DNA of 64,000 nucleotides from Sorex araneus (GCF_027595985.1 NC_073311.1:51809292-51873291); one strand, 5' to 3'. Positions 22,325 through 35,680 are shown, numbered from the stretch's first letter. A program made the numbers and translations. Notes: a model not told the origin generated them from the letters alone.

Positions 22325-23560
22325 GTGCTACTAATCTGTTTGCTTTCTGCAATAAAATCTTTACAGTAAAAGGGTCTCTTGTATCTTTTAGACTTATGAT
22401 TCTCTATAACTTGTAAGACTGTATATCAATGAGTCTATCTCTTTTCTTGATGTGGTTTTTGTGTCTATGTGAGTGAATACCACAAACAATTTTAAGGTAA
22501 GAAAAAGATGCAAATTTGTTCATCTTAAAATTCTGTTCACTTAAAGTAAATCTGGTGTTTGTTATTTGCGTGTTATATTTGTGCCGTAGTGTTTCTGTTA
22601 TAAAGTCCCTGGGTTACTTAAAGCAATAGATTTTTTTCATGGTTCTGGAGGCTAGGATTCATAAATAAAATCTGAGAATAAGAAAGCTCTGTCTGTGCTA
22701 ATTTGGAAAAAGACCTCCCACAAATAACTTCATTTCTTTCTAAATGCATTATAAAAGAAATCATTTTTAAATAAGGTGTACTCATATGTAAAAAGGTTTA
22801 TTAATCAATATATTTCTTTTTGGAACACAGTTTCAACCAACTTAGGTATGGTAATTAGGGAATATCAAACTAGATCAACTTTAAGATTTTCATTTGAATA
22901 TTAGAATTTTATATAAAATTTGTTTTAAGTGCTACCATTTTTACTGAATAAATAAATAGATAGGAGTCAGTTCAAGAAATACTTTGTAAAAAATAGTAAA
23001 TATCTTGAAGGACTTAATTACAGTAATAATATATCTTACCAAGGCATACAAATAGTCATATCATAGATATTGCACATTTTCTCTCTCCAAAGTATTCATT
23101 CCATATTAGTACAGCTAAAGAAAATATTGATTTTGTCTTCTTTATCAATTGATCTAATGTTGCTATGTAATACAAAGAAGAAAGTATAGTTATAATAGAT
23201 TTAAATTTGAAGAGTTCTGAGATAAAACTTGCTGAAGTGAATTCAAGACTTCACATCATAATAGATCTCTCTTTAGACTATTTGATACTAAAGCAGAAAT
23301 AGACACAGACCATCAGAACAAGGGAGAAACAAGGTGATAGATAAAGAGATTTATCATATATTTATTAGATTTTCAGTTCTTCACTTGTTGTCAAGACAAG
23401 TCAACATAGTTTCTTTATTTTTTGAAAAGCTTTATTTTCCCCTGACACTATATAAACACTGTGTTTTCAAAGTTGCTCATGATGATTTCTTGCAGACATT
23501 CAATATACTAACATCAAACCCACCACCAGTTGAACCTTCCCACCACCATTATCTCATAGG
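22325..23560 (+). repeat. Duplicated block B1 (3' flank of KLR-A)
   Basis: Starts at ctgtgctac-taatctgtttgc and matches 28026-29265 closely. No gene seen inside; the last part is an old antisense L1 3' end. Confidence 0.85.
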
Positions 23561-23637
23561 TAGCCTGGCAAGCTATGTTACAGGTGCCAGCGTGAGCAAA
23601 TCAATGAACAACGGAATCACAGTGCTACAGTGCTATT
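23561..23637 (+). mobile_element. Long-type SINE, 3' end only
   Basis: agcctggcaagct to cagtgctacagtgctat; not in B2. Confidence 0.75.
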
Positions 23638-24060
23638 TATTTATTTTTATTGAATCACTGTGAGCTACATATGCAAAGTTTTCATATGTCTGAGTTTCAT
23701 TCATACAATGATCCAATGTCCATCCCTCCACCAGTGCACATTCTCTACCACCAATGTTCCCAATATACGTTTCCCACATTCCAACCCTCTTCCTGCCTCT
23801 ATAGCAGGCCATTTTCCCCACCATCTCTAGTTTAGGGCTTTATGGTTTGCAGTATAGATACTGAGAGGCTACCACATTTGGTCTTTTATCTACTTCCAGC
23901 ACACATCTCCCATCCCGAACAATTCCTACAACCGTCATTGATTTGCTGATCCCTTTTCTATTCCAGCTGCCTTCTCCCCGCACTCATGAGGCAGGCTTCC
24001 AAACTAGGCCAATATTCCTGGCCCTTATCTCTACTGTTCTTGGGTGCTTGTAGATAATTT
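23638..24060 (-). mobile_element. L1 3' end fragment
   Basis: Antisense: tttattgaatcactgtgag, ccatccctccaccagtgcac, and catgaggcaggcttcc farther in. Confidence 0.75.
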
Positions 24061-24062
24061 TA

Positions 24063-24175
24063 TCTTGATTCCTGACATCACATATGATCCCTAGACCACA
24101 GCCAGCAGTGATCAATCCCCCAAGGGAAGGTTAAGAGAAAGCCCTTGGCAGAGCTTGGTGTAACTGAAAATAAAA
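24063..24175 (+). mobile_element. SINE core fragment
   Basis: ttgattcctgacatcacata and ccacagccagcagtgatc; a similar stub lies at 30292-30330. Confidence 0.5.
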
Positions 24176-24189
24176 CAAAAATTAAAGGA

Positions 24190-24480
24190 GGATGAGGACG
24201 AGGATAAGGAAAGAACGAAAGAAGGAAGGGATGAAGAGAGGAAGGGAAGAAGGAAGGAAGGAAGGAAGGAAGGAAGGAAGGAAGGAAGGAAGGAAGGAAG
24301 GAAGGAAGGGAGGAAGGAAAGAAGGAAGGAAGGAAGGAAGGAAGGAAGGAAGGGACAAAGGGAGGGAGGAAGGAAGGAAGGAAGGAAGGAAGGAAGGAAG
24401 GAAGGAAGGAAGGAAGGAAGGAAGGAAAGAAGGAAGGAAGGAAGGAAGGAAGGAAGGAAGGAAGGAAGGAAGGAAGGAAG
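24190..24480. repeat. (GGAA)n microsatellite
   Basis: About 250 bases of ggaa units with a few ggga and gaaa interruptions. Confidence 0.97.
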
Positions 24481-25850
24481 TTCAATACCATAGTGATTAG
24501 ATAAGAGTGAGTAAGAGGAAAGAGAATGAGGAGGAGGAGGAAGAAGAGAAGAAACAGGTGTTCAAAGAACATCAGCTAGAGAAAATGCAAGTCAAACACA
24601 CAGTAAATTATCACTAAAGATTTATAATAATAATTAAAATGAATTAAAATGAGCAAATGCTATTATGGATGCAAATCAAAACCCATTCTTGTATTTCTGT
24701 GAAAAGGTGTGGCCATTAAGAAAAGTAGCTTCTTAGCAACCTCAATCTTGGTATTTACACAGCAAATTGTCCCAGACAAAAATCTCTATGAATCACAATA
24801 CCTCTGAAAATAAAGGACAACACCTTTTCATGAGTTTCCCATAATATTAAGTCATGGTTAAGTTTCCAAATGCAGAGTTACTGAAGGTTCTGATTTAAAA
24901 AAAAAAAGAATGGAAGAGTCCATTTTAAAGCTGTATTGCACACAATTCCTTTACATGGCATTTACTCCCAGATTTCTTGGGATTATTGACATATAACATA
25001 TTGTATGTTTGAAATCTATGACAGAAAAATTGAATACCCCAAAGTTTTGGGGCACGATTGATTCAATAGGGTTATCTAACACCTCCTAGCATCATATAAC
25101 TGCTACTTCTATTTTTTTTATGGTGAGAACAAGTTAGTATTTTTTTGAGGGGTGGATAGGGGTGGGGAGCCAATGTTTGAAGATTACTCCTGGCTCTTTG
25201 CTCAAATTTCACTCTATGAGCCATATGGAATATAAGGAATCAAAATCAGGTCGTCACATTCAGAGCAAGCACTTGTCCAATCTCTCAGGCCCACGTTCTA
25301 GTGTTTTTAGAAAACCTCAATTACTTAATGCAATAAATTGTGATCAACTGCAATCCCAGTTCTCTGCACTAAATTTATGGAATATATCTGTCTTCTTCCT
25401 GGACACGTAGACTGTTGTATCAATACCTGCTCACTCTGACATTGTCAGCCCCTGGCAGTCACTTGAATGTTCGGATTTTACACTTGCTTGCTGTGTTTCA
25501 TGATAGAGTTTTGTTTTGCATGCCCAATTATTTAGCAGGCTGCCACAATTCACACCTGATATATGGTGAGCATTTTAGTCACTTGGTAATTTTTGATCCA
25601 TGTGAAAATTTATGTTTGTACTAAGGCTCAGTAGCATGACAAGATCTGTTATGGAATAAGTATAGTTATCTGTGCAGGATTTCAAGCATGGTCTAAAATC
25701 CTAAGGGTTATCTCTGTGATTTACATATAGTGACTTGCCATGAACAGTGAAGGAACAGTGTTCCTTCAAACACCATAAAATCTGCTGAGTCATATGCTGG
25801 ACCAAGTGACAATCTTGCAAACCACCTGGAAACGTTGCAGAATCTTCATT
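24481..25850. other. Spacer with one degenerate SINE
   Basis: No gene seen. An antisense short-type SINE is recognisable at about 25150-25290 (gattactcctggctctttgc). Confidence 0.5.
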
Positions 25851-27149
25851 TTTTTGTTTGTTTCTGGAGTAATGTTGACAGGAGCCTCCAGCTGAGAAAA
25901 CAAGTTCTTGAAAACAGTTCAAATGCTCATAGAGAGCGGGATTTGAATGATTTTCATTGCAAATTTCTAAGAAAAACTTAATTTATCAAAACCTCACCAA
26001 TTCTTCTATGTATATACACAAATGTGGTTGACATGAAACAAACCATAGAGCTTTTTTTCCTGTGTGACACCTATTTCTAAGGTTAAATAGACATCAAAGT
26101 GATCATCGGAATAATAAATCAAACCTTTTACAAAGTGCTCTGACAGCTACAGCTACTATGCTAGCAGAGAGGATTTTGATACTGTTAATTTGAAAGAGCG
26201 GTGCTGAAAGCCATTCAAGATTTGGGCTGACTGAGATAGAGACAGAGGTAGAGTCTAATTATGCGGGGATGGATAACGGCACATGGCCATTGGCTCTTTC
26301 TTCTGACACACGTGTGTAGCAAGGCTCAGACCTCACACCAACTTCCTCCCAGCCTCAGAGCAGAGGTTGAAGCCAGCAGAGCAGCAGGTCCCTGCGTGCT
26401 CCAAGGGTGCAAGTCTCAAGATACACACAGGTACTGTCAGTCAGAGTGGCTGTGTGACCCACGCCTCAGCTGGTCCACTGCTGGGAAACAGGGTTGAAGT
26501 AAAAGTTCCTTGAGAAAAACATTTAGGCGTCAGAGGCATCTGGATTATTGCAGAGAAGAGCTGACCTTGCGATCAATTCAATGAGCAACAATAGCTTCAT
26601 TTCTCCCTGGAAATAGAAACGAATCTGTATGAGAACAGGTGACAGTTTTCTTCAGTAAACTATGACTTTTTAGAATTAGCAAATCCTTGGATGTATTTCA
26701 TTCTTGTTTGACTTCTGGGAGGAGGTGTTTTCGTGTAGTAGTGGTAGAGCTTACTGTTGGCTCGGTGCACGGGGATCACTCATGACAGCGCTTTGCAACC
26801 ACACGTGATGCCGAAGATCAAAATAGGGTTGACGGAACGTTAGACAAGAGCCTTAATCCCTGTACTATTTCTGCTCTCACCCCTGTCCTATCTCTGTGGC
26901 TCTTAAGATCTTTTTTCACCATAGAAATTTGTATCTTTCATTCTTTCCTTTTTCAGAAGGCTCAAATTAAGTAGCACTATATTACCCAAAACTAAACTCT
27001 CATATTAAAGTATGGATAATTAATGAATACATTATGGAATAAAGGGTAAGCAAATGTTTGAATATTCAGATGATTGTTTTCTGTCAAAATTTAACCATTG
27101 TATATATGCAGACATGTTTCTTAATATTTATTTACTTTTGCTTTTAAGA

Positions 27150-27290
27150 CCATATCCAGTGTTACTTCAGAGCTTACTCCTGGGTCACTCCTAGTGAGCC
27201 TTGGGGGCCGTATTGGGTATCAAGGATTCAACCCAGGTCAAATACATGCAAGGCAAGTTCTTTACCTGCTTTATTACACCTCCACTCCCT
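27150..27290 (-). mobile_element. Short-type SINE (A3)
   Basis: Duplicate of the unit at 9106-9246. Confidence 0.7.
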
Positions 27291-27319
27291 ATTTTTTTGG
27301 TACATACATATAAGTATCC

Positions 27320-27525
27320 TGTTGCTTGAGTGGGTACCAGTAATGTCTCCATTGTGAGACTTGTTTGTTACTTTTTTGGCATGTTGAATATGCCACGGGT
27401 AGCTCTGCCATGCGGGCGAGATACTCTTGGTAGCTTGCTGAGCCCTCTGAGAGTGGCAGAGGAATTGAAACCGGGTCGGCCACATGCAAGGCAAACACCG
27501 TACCATGTGCTATCGCTCCAGCCCA
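27320..27525 (-). mobile_element. Long-type SINE (A3)
   Basis: Duplicate of 9270-9474, slightly more complete in its tail (gggtaccagtaatgtctcc). Confidence 0.85.
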
Positions 27526-28025
27526 TACATATAAATATAATTTAATAAAAAGTAAGAAAAGTTACTTATCTAGCAAAGTATATGAGTTTATTATTTTTGG
27601 TTTTTGGTTTGTAGTCAGCAGTATTCAGGGACTTATTTTAGATCAGTGCTAGGGATAAAAAAAGTACTTGAGTGTAATTAATGTCTAGCTCATTGAGCTA
27701 TTTTTCAAGAACCAAAACAAGGTTTGTTATCTTTAATGTGGTAAATAAACAGAAATAATACCTATATTTATACACATTCTCATTATTTAAGGTGTTCAAA
27801 TGAAGCTTATTCAAATTTCAAAGGTTGTAAATGGTGAACTATTAAGACATTTTAGTTACTTTTCTTTTTTTGGTTCACACCCAGCAATGCTCAGGGGTTA
27901 CTCCTGGCTCTGCACTCAGGAATTACTCTTGGCGGTGCATGGGGACCATATGGGATGCCAAGGATTGAACCCGGGTAGGCCGTGTGAAAGGCAAACACCC
28001 ATCCACTGTACTATCCCCTTGGCCC

Positions 28026-29265
28026 CTGTGCTACTTATCTGTTTGCTTTCTGCAATAAAATCTTTACAGTAAAAGGGTCTCTTGTATCTTTTAGGTTTTG
28101 GATTCCCTATAACTTGTAAGACTGTACATCAATGAGTCTATTTCTTTTCTTCATGTGTTTTTCATGTCTATGTGAGTGAATACCACAAACAATTTTAAAA
28201 TAAAGAAAACAGATACAAATTTGTTCTTCTTACAATTCTGTTCACTAAAATAAATCTGGTGTTAGTTATTTGCGTGTCATATTTGTGCTGTAGTGTTGCT
28301 GTTACAAAGTCTCTGGGTTACATAAAACAATAGATTTTCTTTCATGGTTCTGGAGGATAGAATTCATAATTAAAATTTGAGAAGAACCAAGGTCTGTCTG
28401 TGCTAATTTGGAAAAAGACCTCCCACAAATAACTTCATTTCCTTTTGAGCACATTTTAAAAGAAACTATTTTTAAATAAGGTCGTACTCATATGTAAAAA
28501 AGTTTAGTAATTCAATACATTTCTTTTTGGAACACAGTTTCAACCAATTAAGTTATGCTAATTTGGGAATATCAAACTAGATCAACTTTAAGATTTTCAT
28601 TCGAATATTAGAATTTCACATACAATTTGTTTTAAATGTTACCATCTTTATCTGAATAAATAAATAGCTAGCAGTCAAAGTAATACTTTGTAGAAAATAA
28701 TAAAATAGTAAATATCTTGAAGAACTTAATTTCTGTAACAATATTTCTTACCAAGCCATAGAAATAGTGATATCATAGGTACACATTTTCTCTCTCCAAA
28801 GTATTCATTCTATATTAGTACAGCTAAAAAAAATATTGATTTTGTCTTTTTAGTGAATTGATCTAATGTTGCTGTGATAATAAAAAGAACAAAGGATAGT
28901 TATAATAGATTTAAATTTGCAGAGTTCTAAGATAAAACTTGGTGAAGTGAATTCAAGACTTCACATCATACTAGCATCTCCCTTTAGACTATTTGATACT
29001 ACAACAGAAATAGACATGACCCTCGGAACAAGGAGAAACAAGGTGATAAAGAGATTTACCATACATTTATTAGATTTTCAGTTTTTTACTTGTTGTCAAG
29101 ACAATTAAGTCTACAAACATAGTGTCTTTATTTTTTGAAAAGTTTTATTTCCCCCTGACACTAAATAAACTCTGTGTTTAAAAAGTTGCTCATGATGATT
29201 TGTTGCAGACATTCAATACACCAACACCAAGCCCACCACCTGTTGAATCTTCCACCACCATTATC
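28026..29265 (+). repeat. Duplicated block B2
   Basis: Copy of 22325-23560 fused directly to A3. No coding sequence recognised. Confidence 0.88.
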
Positions 29266-30680
29266 TCCAGTGTTCCCAACCACACCATAAGCCTGCCCCA
29301 TAGTGGGCTCCAACAATTTATTTTATATTGCTTGTTATAAATTCAAAACTTGTAATGGTGTGATACAGCTGGAGTTAAATTTTTTAACTAGGTGGTGTTT
29401 TGGGGGCATGTGTGTGACTGTGGGGGCTTCTGAAAGTGCAGAGTTGGGGAGCGGGGAGAGTAGCATACCCCAGACTCCTTGAAAACCTGGATTTCAGTCA
29501 CAAAACACGCATGCTTGAGTTTTTCAGCATATTAATTTCTGGATGGGACTCAGCCCCAGTAGTCGAGTCTGGCCACGAATATGTGACGATTTTGGAGTGT
29601 GGAGATTTTGGCTGCCAGGGCTCTGACTCGGGGCTGAGTTCACCCACTGCTCCCTGGGGTGCCCTGGACAACTCAGCATGCCTAGATCTGGAAGCATCTC
29701 TGCAACTTTTTGATCTCTTTTGAGGTTTATTTATGAGTCTCTGGATCTGGTCCCCAAACATTTAAAATAAGATGAGCACTGACATGACATAAGCAACACC
29801 AACTCTAGAAATAGCTGTGGTTCATCTTTTTGTCACTTTTGGTATTCATTCACATTTTTATGTAACTTTATTGAGGAGTACTTGGCATTCCATCAATTGG
29901 GGCTATTTACATTGAATAATGAGTGTCAACTTTTAAAAAATGCACATGCCTGCTAAAATATGACACAAAGATCATAAATAAAACTTTTTGAAAATAAAAA
30001 AAGCTCTTTCTCACTCATGGAACTAACTAAAAGTGTGAAGATGGATTTAAAAACATATAGGTATTAATGCTTTAAAATTGTATATAGATGAAGTAATTTC
30101 TTCAAAAATGTATGAGAACTCTTCAGAGTCATGAAGAAGCAAACATTCCAATAAAAACTACACTAAAATCATAAATAAACATTCACCAAGGAAGATACAC
30201 AAATGAAAAGCAGATTTATAAAAATATGTCTAAGGACAGGAAAAATAATATATGGGTTTAAAGTCTGATCTTATGTGTAGACAATTTCATCTTGATTCCT
30301 GGCATCACATATGTTTCCCAGACCAGGAAGAAAGAGGATGAGGAGGAGGAGGAAGGAAGAGGTGGGGGAGGAAGATGAGGAGGAGGAGGAGGACAAAATG
30401 TTCAAAAATAGAATTTTTTTTTTTTACTTTCTGGTATTCCCTTCTAGTTCTTTCACTAGTGATTTGTGGACTTCTGTGTATATGTTCTTCACATCTTTTA
30501 AATTCATTGCTAGATATTTGGTGTTAAGAGTTTTTATTTCCTCCTGATTCAATCTTGAGAGATATTATTCTAAGAATTTGTCAATTTCCTTTTAGTACTT
30601 CAGGTAAGTAGCAAAGTAATTTCACTTGGCATCTACCTTCAAAATACAAACATTCCTTTCATTAAAAATGCATTACAATA
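29266..30680. other. Spacer, no gene recognised
   Basis: Holds an unclassified GC-richer stretch (about 29400-29760), AT-rich sequence, and a short (GAG)n run at 30335-30395. Confidence 0.45.
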
Positions 30681-32126
30681 TTCATTTAAGTGCTTGCTAA
30701 AATAATATATGAAACCATCTAAATATATCATGACAAATGAGTGGGTAATGTAGTTGTGACATATATACACAATGAAGCTACGTATCTGTAAGAAAAGTTG
30801 ATATCATGCAGTTTATTGAAACACAGATCATTTGGGGTGAAATGCGTCTGAGGGAGAAAAAATACAAAATAGTCTCACTATCTGTATATTAGAGAGAGAC
30901 AAAACAACAAAATACACAGCACTGAGCAATGATAAACCATGGGTCTTGGAATATAAAATCAATTACAAATAGTGAACACAGGGGATCAGGAAAGAAGATA
31001 CAAGTAAAGGGGACACAGGACAGTGGTGAAGAGTTGTAGACTCTTTGATGGTGGTGGGATACAGTAAGTTTATATATTGATACCATAGCTTTAACACAGT
31101 TGCAACTACCTAAAATAAAAATGAATAAGTACTATAGCCATGTTGTGATAATAGAATTTTATGTTTCTGCAAGCTTTGATACTACTGATAAAACTTCAAA
31201 TCTTATTGTTTTATGAATATAGCCCCAAGATTTAAAATAATTTCCCATAATTACTTTTCAATATTAGATTGTTTCAAGCAATAGTTGTTTATATATCAAC
31301 AATTGTTTCAAACAATTATTATTTATATGTATGAAGTTGTGTATATCAGCTCATCTAATGATATCAGTCTGTACAAAATATAGAAGAGAATCTGTAAATA
31401 CAAATTCTTTTTTAGATTCAAATTCAAACAGAATTTTATTTCTATCATACAAAATTGTTATTAAATACCAACTGATGAAGTCTGATCTTACAGGTCAGTC
31501 TCATTCACAGGCTTTATGTAATGGAAGCGTTCTCCATGCTCCATTGGTGGGAACTTGTGGTTCGTGTCTTCCCTTAGTGTATCCTAAAGGAAGACTCTGA
31601 AGTGTGGCTTGACTTTAGCCCTTGAACCTCTCAGCTGGTGACAAAAGTGCTTTGAGGGCTTAGGATTCATACTTATTGGGGCTGGAGAGATAGTACAGGG
31701 ATGAAGGATCTTGCCTTGCATACTGCCAGCCCTGATTAGATTCCTGATATGGACAAAGAAACAAACAAAACAGATGAAACAAACTGACTCACCTCCTGAA
31801 GTCTAGCTTCTTAAACCAGAACAGTAGGTCCCATTACTTACTGAATCCAGGATTTTTCCAATTATTGGCAGTTGCAAAAGAATTCTGAATGTGAAATGTC
31901 CAAGTCGAAGGTGTTTCTGGCAGGTGATGTTAGGAGGGAGAATGGAAGATGCAGGGAGGAGACAAGAGCAGAAGGGGGCCAAGATAGAACAATGGTTGAA
32001 CTCCGATCTAGAATGTAGGATAGAGGCCTATTTTCTGTCACACTTATACCTTATCAATATAGTATTAACTATTTTATGTAAAAGTTATAAATAGGAATCT
32101 GTTCAATGACACATTATGGAATGGAA

Positions 32127-32345
32127 ATCACTGTATCACTGTCATCTCGTTGTTCATCAATTTACTCTAGCGGGCACCAGTAATGTCTCCATTCATCCCA
32201 GCCCTGAGATTTTAGCAGCCTCTCCTTACTCGTCTTTCCCAAGGGTTGGAGGCTCTTTCAGGGTCAGGGAAATAAGACCTCTTATCATTACTGTATTTAT
32301 CATATTGAATACTTCACAGGGAGCTTGCCAGGCTCTTCCAAAATA
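32127..32345 (-). mobile_element. Long-type SINE, variant with internal insert
   Basis: Antisense; extra segment 32193-32283 (attcatcccagccctgagat...) matches the insert at about 10393-10487. The head is missing. Confidence 0.75.
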
Positions 32346-33310
32346 TCAACATTAAAATCAGTCAAGTGAAATGCTTTTCCTTTGATCCTGGAAGATCATA
32401 GTTGACAGTTGCACTTTACTATTTTCATAAGAAAAGTCAATGGCATGAAGAGCTTCAAGAGCAGTTTCCTTGTTATCTTTATTTTTGTCAGAAGCCTGTT
32501 CTCTCAAATCAGAGTATAGAATCAACCAAAGGCAAACCAGCCAACTAAAGAATCTCAAACATGCTGCTATTATTTACGTGGGATAAAACTTTTTTGCTTT
32601 GGGAGTGATGTTGAAGGGAAGTCTCCAACTGAGAAAACAAGTTCTTGAAAACAGTTCAAATGCTGACATAAAGAGAGATTTGAAAGATTTTTATTGCAAA
32701 TTTCTTAGAAAAACTTAATGTATCAAGACCTCACCAATCCTTCTACGTATGTACACGAATGTGGTTGACATGAAACAAACCATAGAGTGTTTGTTCCTGT
32801 GTGATATATACTTCTAAGGTTAAATAGAAATCAAACTGCTTATTGGAATAATAAATCAAACCTTATACAAAGCTCTGACAGTTACAGCTACGATACTAGC
32901 AGAGGTGATTTTGACACTGTTGTTTTGAAAGAGCGGTGCTCAGAGCCATTCAGGATTTGGGATGGCTGAGATAGAGACAGCGGTAGAGTCCTACTATGTG
33001 GGAATGGGTAACGGCACATGGCCATTGGCTCTTTCTTCTGACACACGTGTCTCACAAGGCTCAGTCCTCACACCAACTTCCTCCCAGCCTCAGAGCAGAG
33101 CTTGAAGCCAGCAGAGCAACAGGTCCTATCATGCTCCAAGGGTGAAAGTCGCAGGATGCACGCAGGTACTGTCTGTCAGTCAGAGTGGCTGTGTGAACCA
33201 TGCCTCTGCTCTTACACTGCTGGGAAAGAGGGTTGGAGTACAAGCTGCTTGAGAAAAGCGTTTAGAATTCAGAGACAACTGGATTTTTGCAGAAAAAAGC
33301 TGCATTAAAT

Positions 33311-33510
33311 TGCGATCAAGGGGTTGCAGCCATAGTACAGTGGGTAGGGCATTTGCCTTGCACGCGGTCCACCCGGGTTCGATTCCCAGCATCCCATATG
33401 GTCCCCCGAGCGCCGCCAGGAGTGATTCCTGAGTGCATAGCCAGGAGTCAGCCCTGAGCATCGCCGAGTGTGACCCCAAAAGCCAAAAAATAAAAAAAAT
33501 AAATAAAAAT
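33311..33510 (+). mobile_element. Short-type SINE, full length, young-looking
   Basis: Clean head, core and A-rich tail flanked by aaattgcgatcaa. A1 (8527) and A3 (26567) show the empty site, so it inserted only in A2. Confidence 0.95.
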
Positions 33511-34554
33511 AAATAAATTGCGATCAATTTAATGAGTAATGATAGCTTTATTTTTGTTGAAAACAGATGAATTAGTAAGAAAATGGGTCACAGTTTTCTT
33601 CCGTAAACTAAACCTTTTAGAGTTAACAAATACTTGGATGTATTTCATTCTTGTTTGACTTCTGGGGGGAGGGGTTTACGTGTAGTAATGGTAGAGCTTA
33701 CTCTTGGCTCAGTGCTCAGGGATCATTCGTGACAGTGTTTTGGGAACATATGTGATGTCAAAGATCAAAATAGGGTTGACAGAATGCTAAACAAGAGCCT
33801 TAACCCCTGTACTCTTTCTGCTTTCACCCCTGTTCTATCATTGTGGCTCTTAATATATTTTTCACCATATAAATTTTTACTTTTTGTTATTTTTTTCCAA
33901 AGGCTCAAATTAGAAATACATTATCCAAAACTTAAACCCTTATATTAAACTAATATAATAAATGAATACATTAAAATAAATAAAGATAAGTGTGTTTGAA
34001 TATTTAGATGATTGTTTTCTGTCAAAATTTAATTGATTGTATATTTGCAGATATGTTTTTATTATTTATACTCAGGAGTCTATACTCAGGGTCTATACTC
34101 ACTCCTACTGAGTTTGGGGGACCGTATTGGGTACCAAGGATTGAACCTAGGTCAACTACATGCAAGGCAAATTCTTTATCTGCTGCATTATCTTCACTTC
34201 CTACTTTTTTTGTACATTCATATAAGTATAATTTAACAAAAAAAGTAATAAAAGCTATTTATCTAGGAAAATATCTGACTTTATTGTCTTTGGTTTGTGG
34301 GTCACACTCAACAGTATTCAGGAACTTCTTTTTGATCAGTCCTAGGGATAAAAAAGCACTTGAGTACAAATCATGTTCTCCAGTTCATTGAGCTACTTCC
34401 CACAAATTAAAACGAGGTTTATTATCTTTAATGCAATAAATAAAGAATATACTGAAACAGAAATATTTCTTATTATTTAAAGGTGTTCAAATGAAGCCTC
34501 TTCAAATTTCAAAGGTTTTAAATGATGAACTATTAAGACGTGTTAGTAACTTAT

Positions 34555-34725
34555 TTCTTTTGGCTTTTCAGCTACACCCGAAAATGCTCAGAGGCAACTT
34601 CTGGCTCTGCACTGAGGAATCCCTCCAGGCGGTGCTCAGGAACCATATGGGATGCCAGGGATCGAACCTGGGTCAGCTCAGAGCAATACCAGGGCCTACT
34701 CTCAATACTCTTTTTCCAGCCTCTA
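34555..34725 (-). mobile_element. Short-type SINE (A2)
   Basis: Antisense; orthologous in position to 9812-9975 region. Confidence 0.75.
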
Positions 34726-35021
34726 TTATGACATTTTAAGGACATGGCTTTCGAATATATTAAAACCAGCAGTTATCTGGTCCATTCTTACACACTTACC
34801 AAATATTATTTTAGAAATTTTGTTCCTTCTCTTTAATTGCTTTTATATTTTTTATATTACCAATGCAGAACATTCATTATGTACTTAGGGGTGATGTTAT
34901 TTATGTGCAAAAAATACAGGCAAAGATAGTATTTCTCAGTGAATGTAAATAAAATTATAATTAAGGTGTATATGCTTATATAGATTATGTGCTTTAACTC
35001 ACTTATTGTTATCTAGACTGT

Positions 35022-35268
35022 CACTGTCATCCCGTTGCTCATCGATTTGCTTGAGCAGGCAATAGTAACATCTCTGTTGTGAGACTCATTGTTACTGGTT
35101 TTGGCATATCGAATACGCCATGGGTAGCTTGCCAGGCTCTGCCGTGCGGGTGGGATACTCTTGGTAGCTTGCCGGGCTCTCCGAGAGGGGCGGAGGAATC
35201 GAACCTGGGTCAGCCGTCAGCCGCGTGCGAGGCAAATGCCCTACCCGCTGCGCTATTGCTCCAGCCTC
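35022..35268 (-). mobile_element. Long-type SINE with target duplication
   Basis: Antisense, near consensus, flanked by atctagact; absent from A1. Confidence 0.92.
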
Positions 35269-35431
35269 AATCTAGACTATCATCTAGTAATTTATATATG
35301 TATGTATATATATGTATATATAGTGGTCTATGTTATGAATTATCATTATTGCCTCCATTTTTAGTGCTATAACTTGTGCTTCAGGAAGTATTGGAAATGA
35401 GTCTCGCTGCTTTCTGACTATACATTTTTAA

Positions 35432-35521
35432 ATGAGGGAGGAAAGAGTGACAAACATCAACCTAAAGCTCCCCGAATCAAAGACAGAGAAAACCAAAAGA
35501 TGTCAAACTCAGAAAGAGAGG
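35432..35521 (+). pseudogene. KLR-A exon 1 relic
   Basis: Clear copy of KLR-A exon 1 at the end of duplicated block A2. It begins with ATG and reads MREERVTNINLKLPESKTEK, but the splice donor gtaagt of KLR-A is replaced by gacata and no TM exon follows. The motif Tyr position is Asn here. Non-functional on its own. Confidence 0.8.
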
Positions 35522-35574
35522 GACATAGTTCTTTTTCTGTATTTCTGAAATATATTTAACTCTTCTCAGCACTG

Positions 35575-35680
35575 AGTTATGGTAGTCCTCGGGGAAACAT
35601 CTGGGGTGCTGGGATTGAACCCAGGTCAACCTCCTACAAGGTGTGCACCCTTCCATCTGTACTACCTTCCCGGCTCCGTC
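35575..35680 (-). mobile_element. Short-type SINE, partial
   Basis: gggattgaacccaggtcaac core, antisense. Confidence 0.65.

Larger units (their letters stand above)
25850..28025 (+). repeat. Duplicated block A3
   Basis: Nearly identical by eye to 7812-9975, including the same SINEs at the same places. Stops abruptly at 28025, where 3'-flank sequence (B2) begins. Confidence 0.9.
30680..35540 (+). repeat. Duplicated block A2
   Basis: Collinear with A1 but visibly more diverged than A3. It carries private SINEs at 33311-33510 and 35022-35268, and ends just after the exon 1 relic. Confidence 0.85.

Noticed and set aside
24078..24572. Long ORFs on both strands rich in FLPS and EGRK repeats
   Set aside because: They are translations of the GGAA microsatellite, which is open in every frame; no gene signals.
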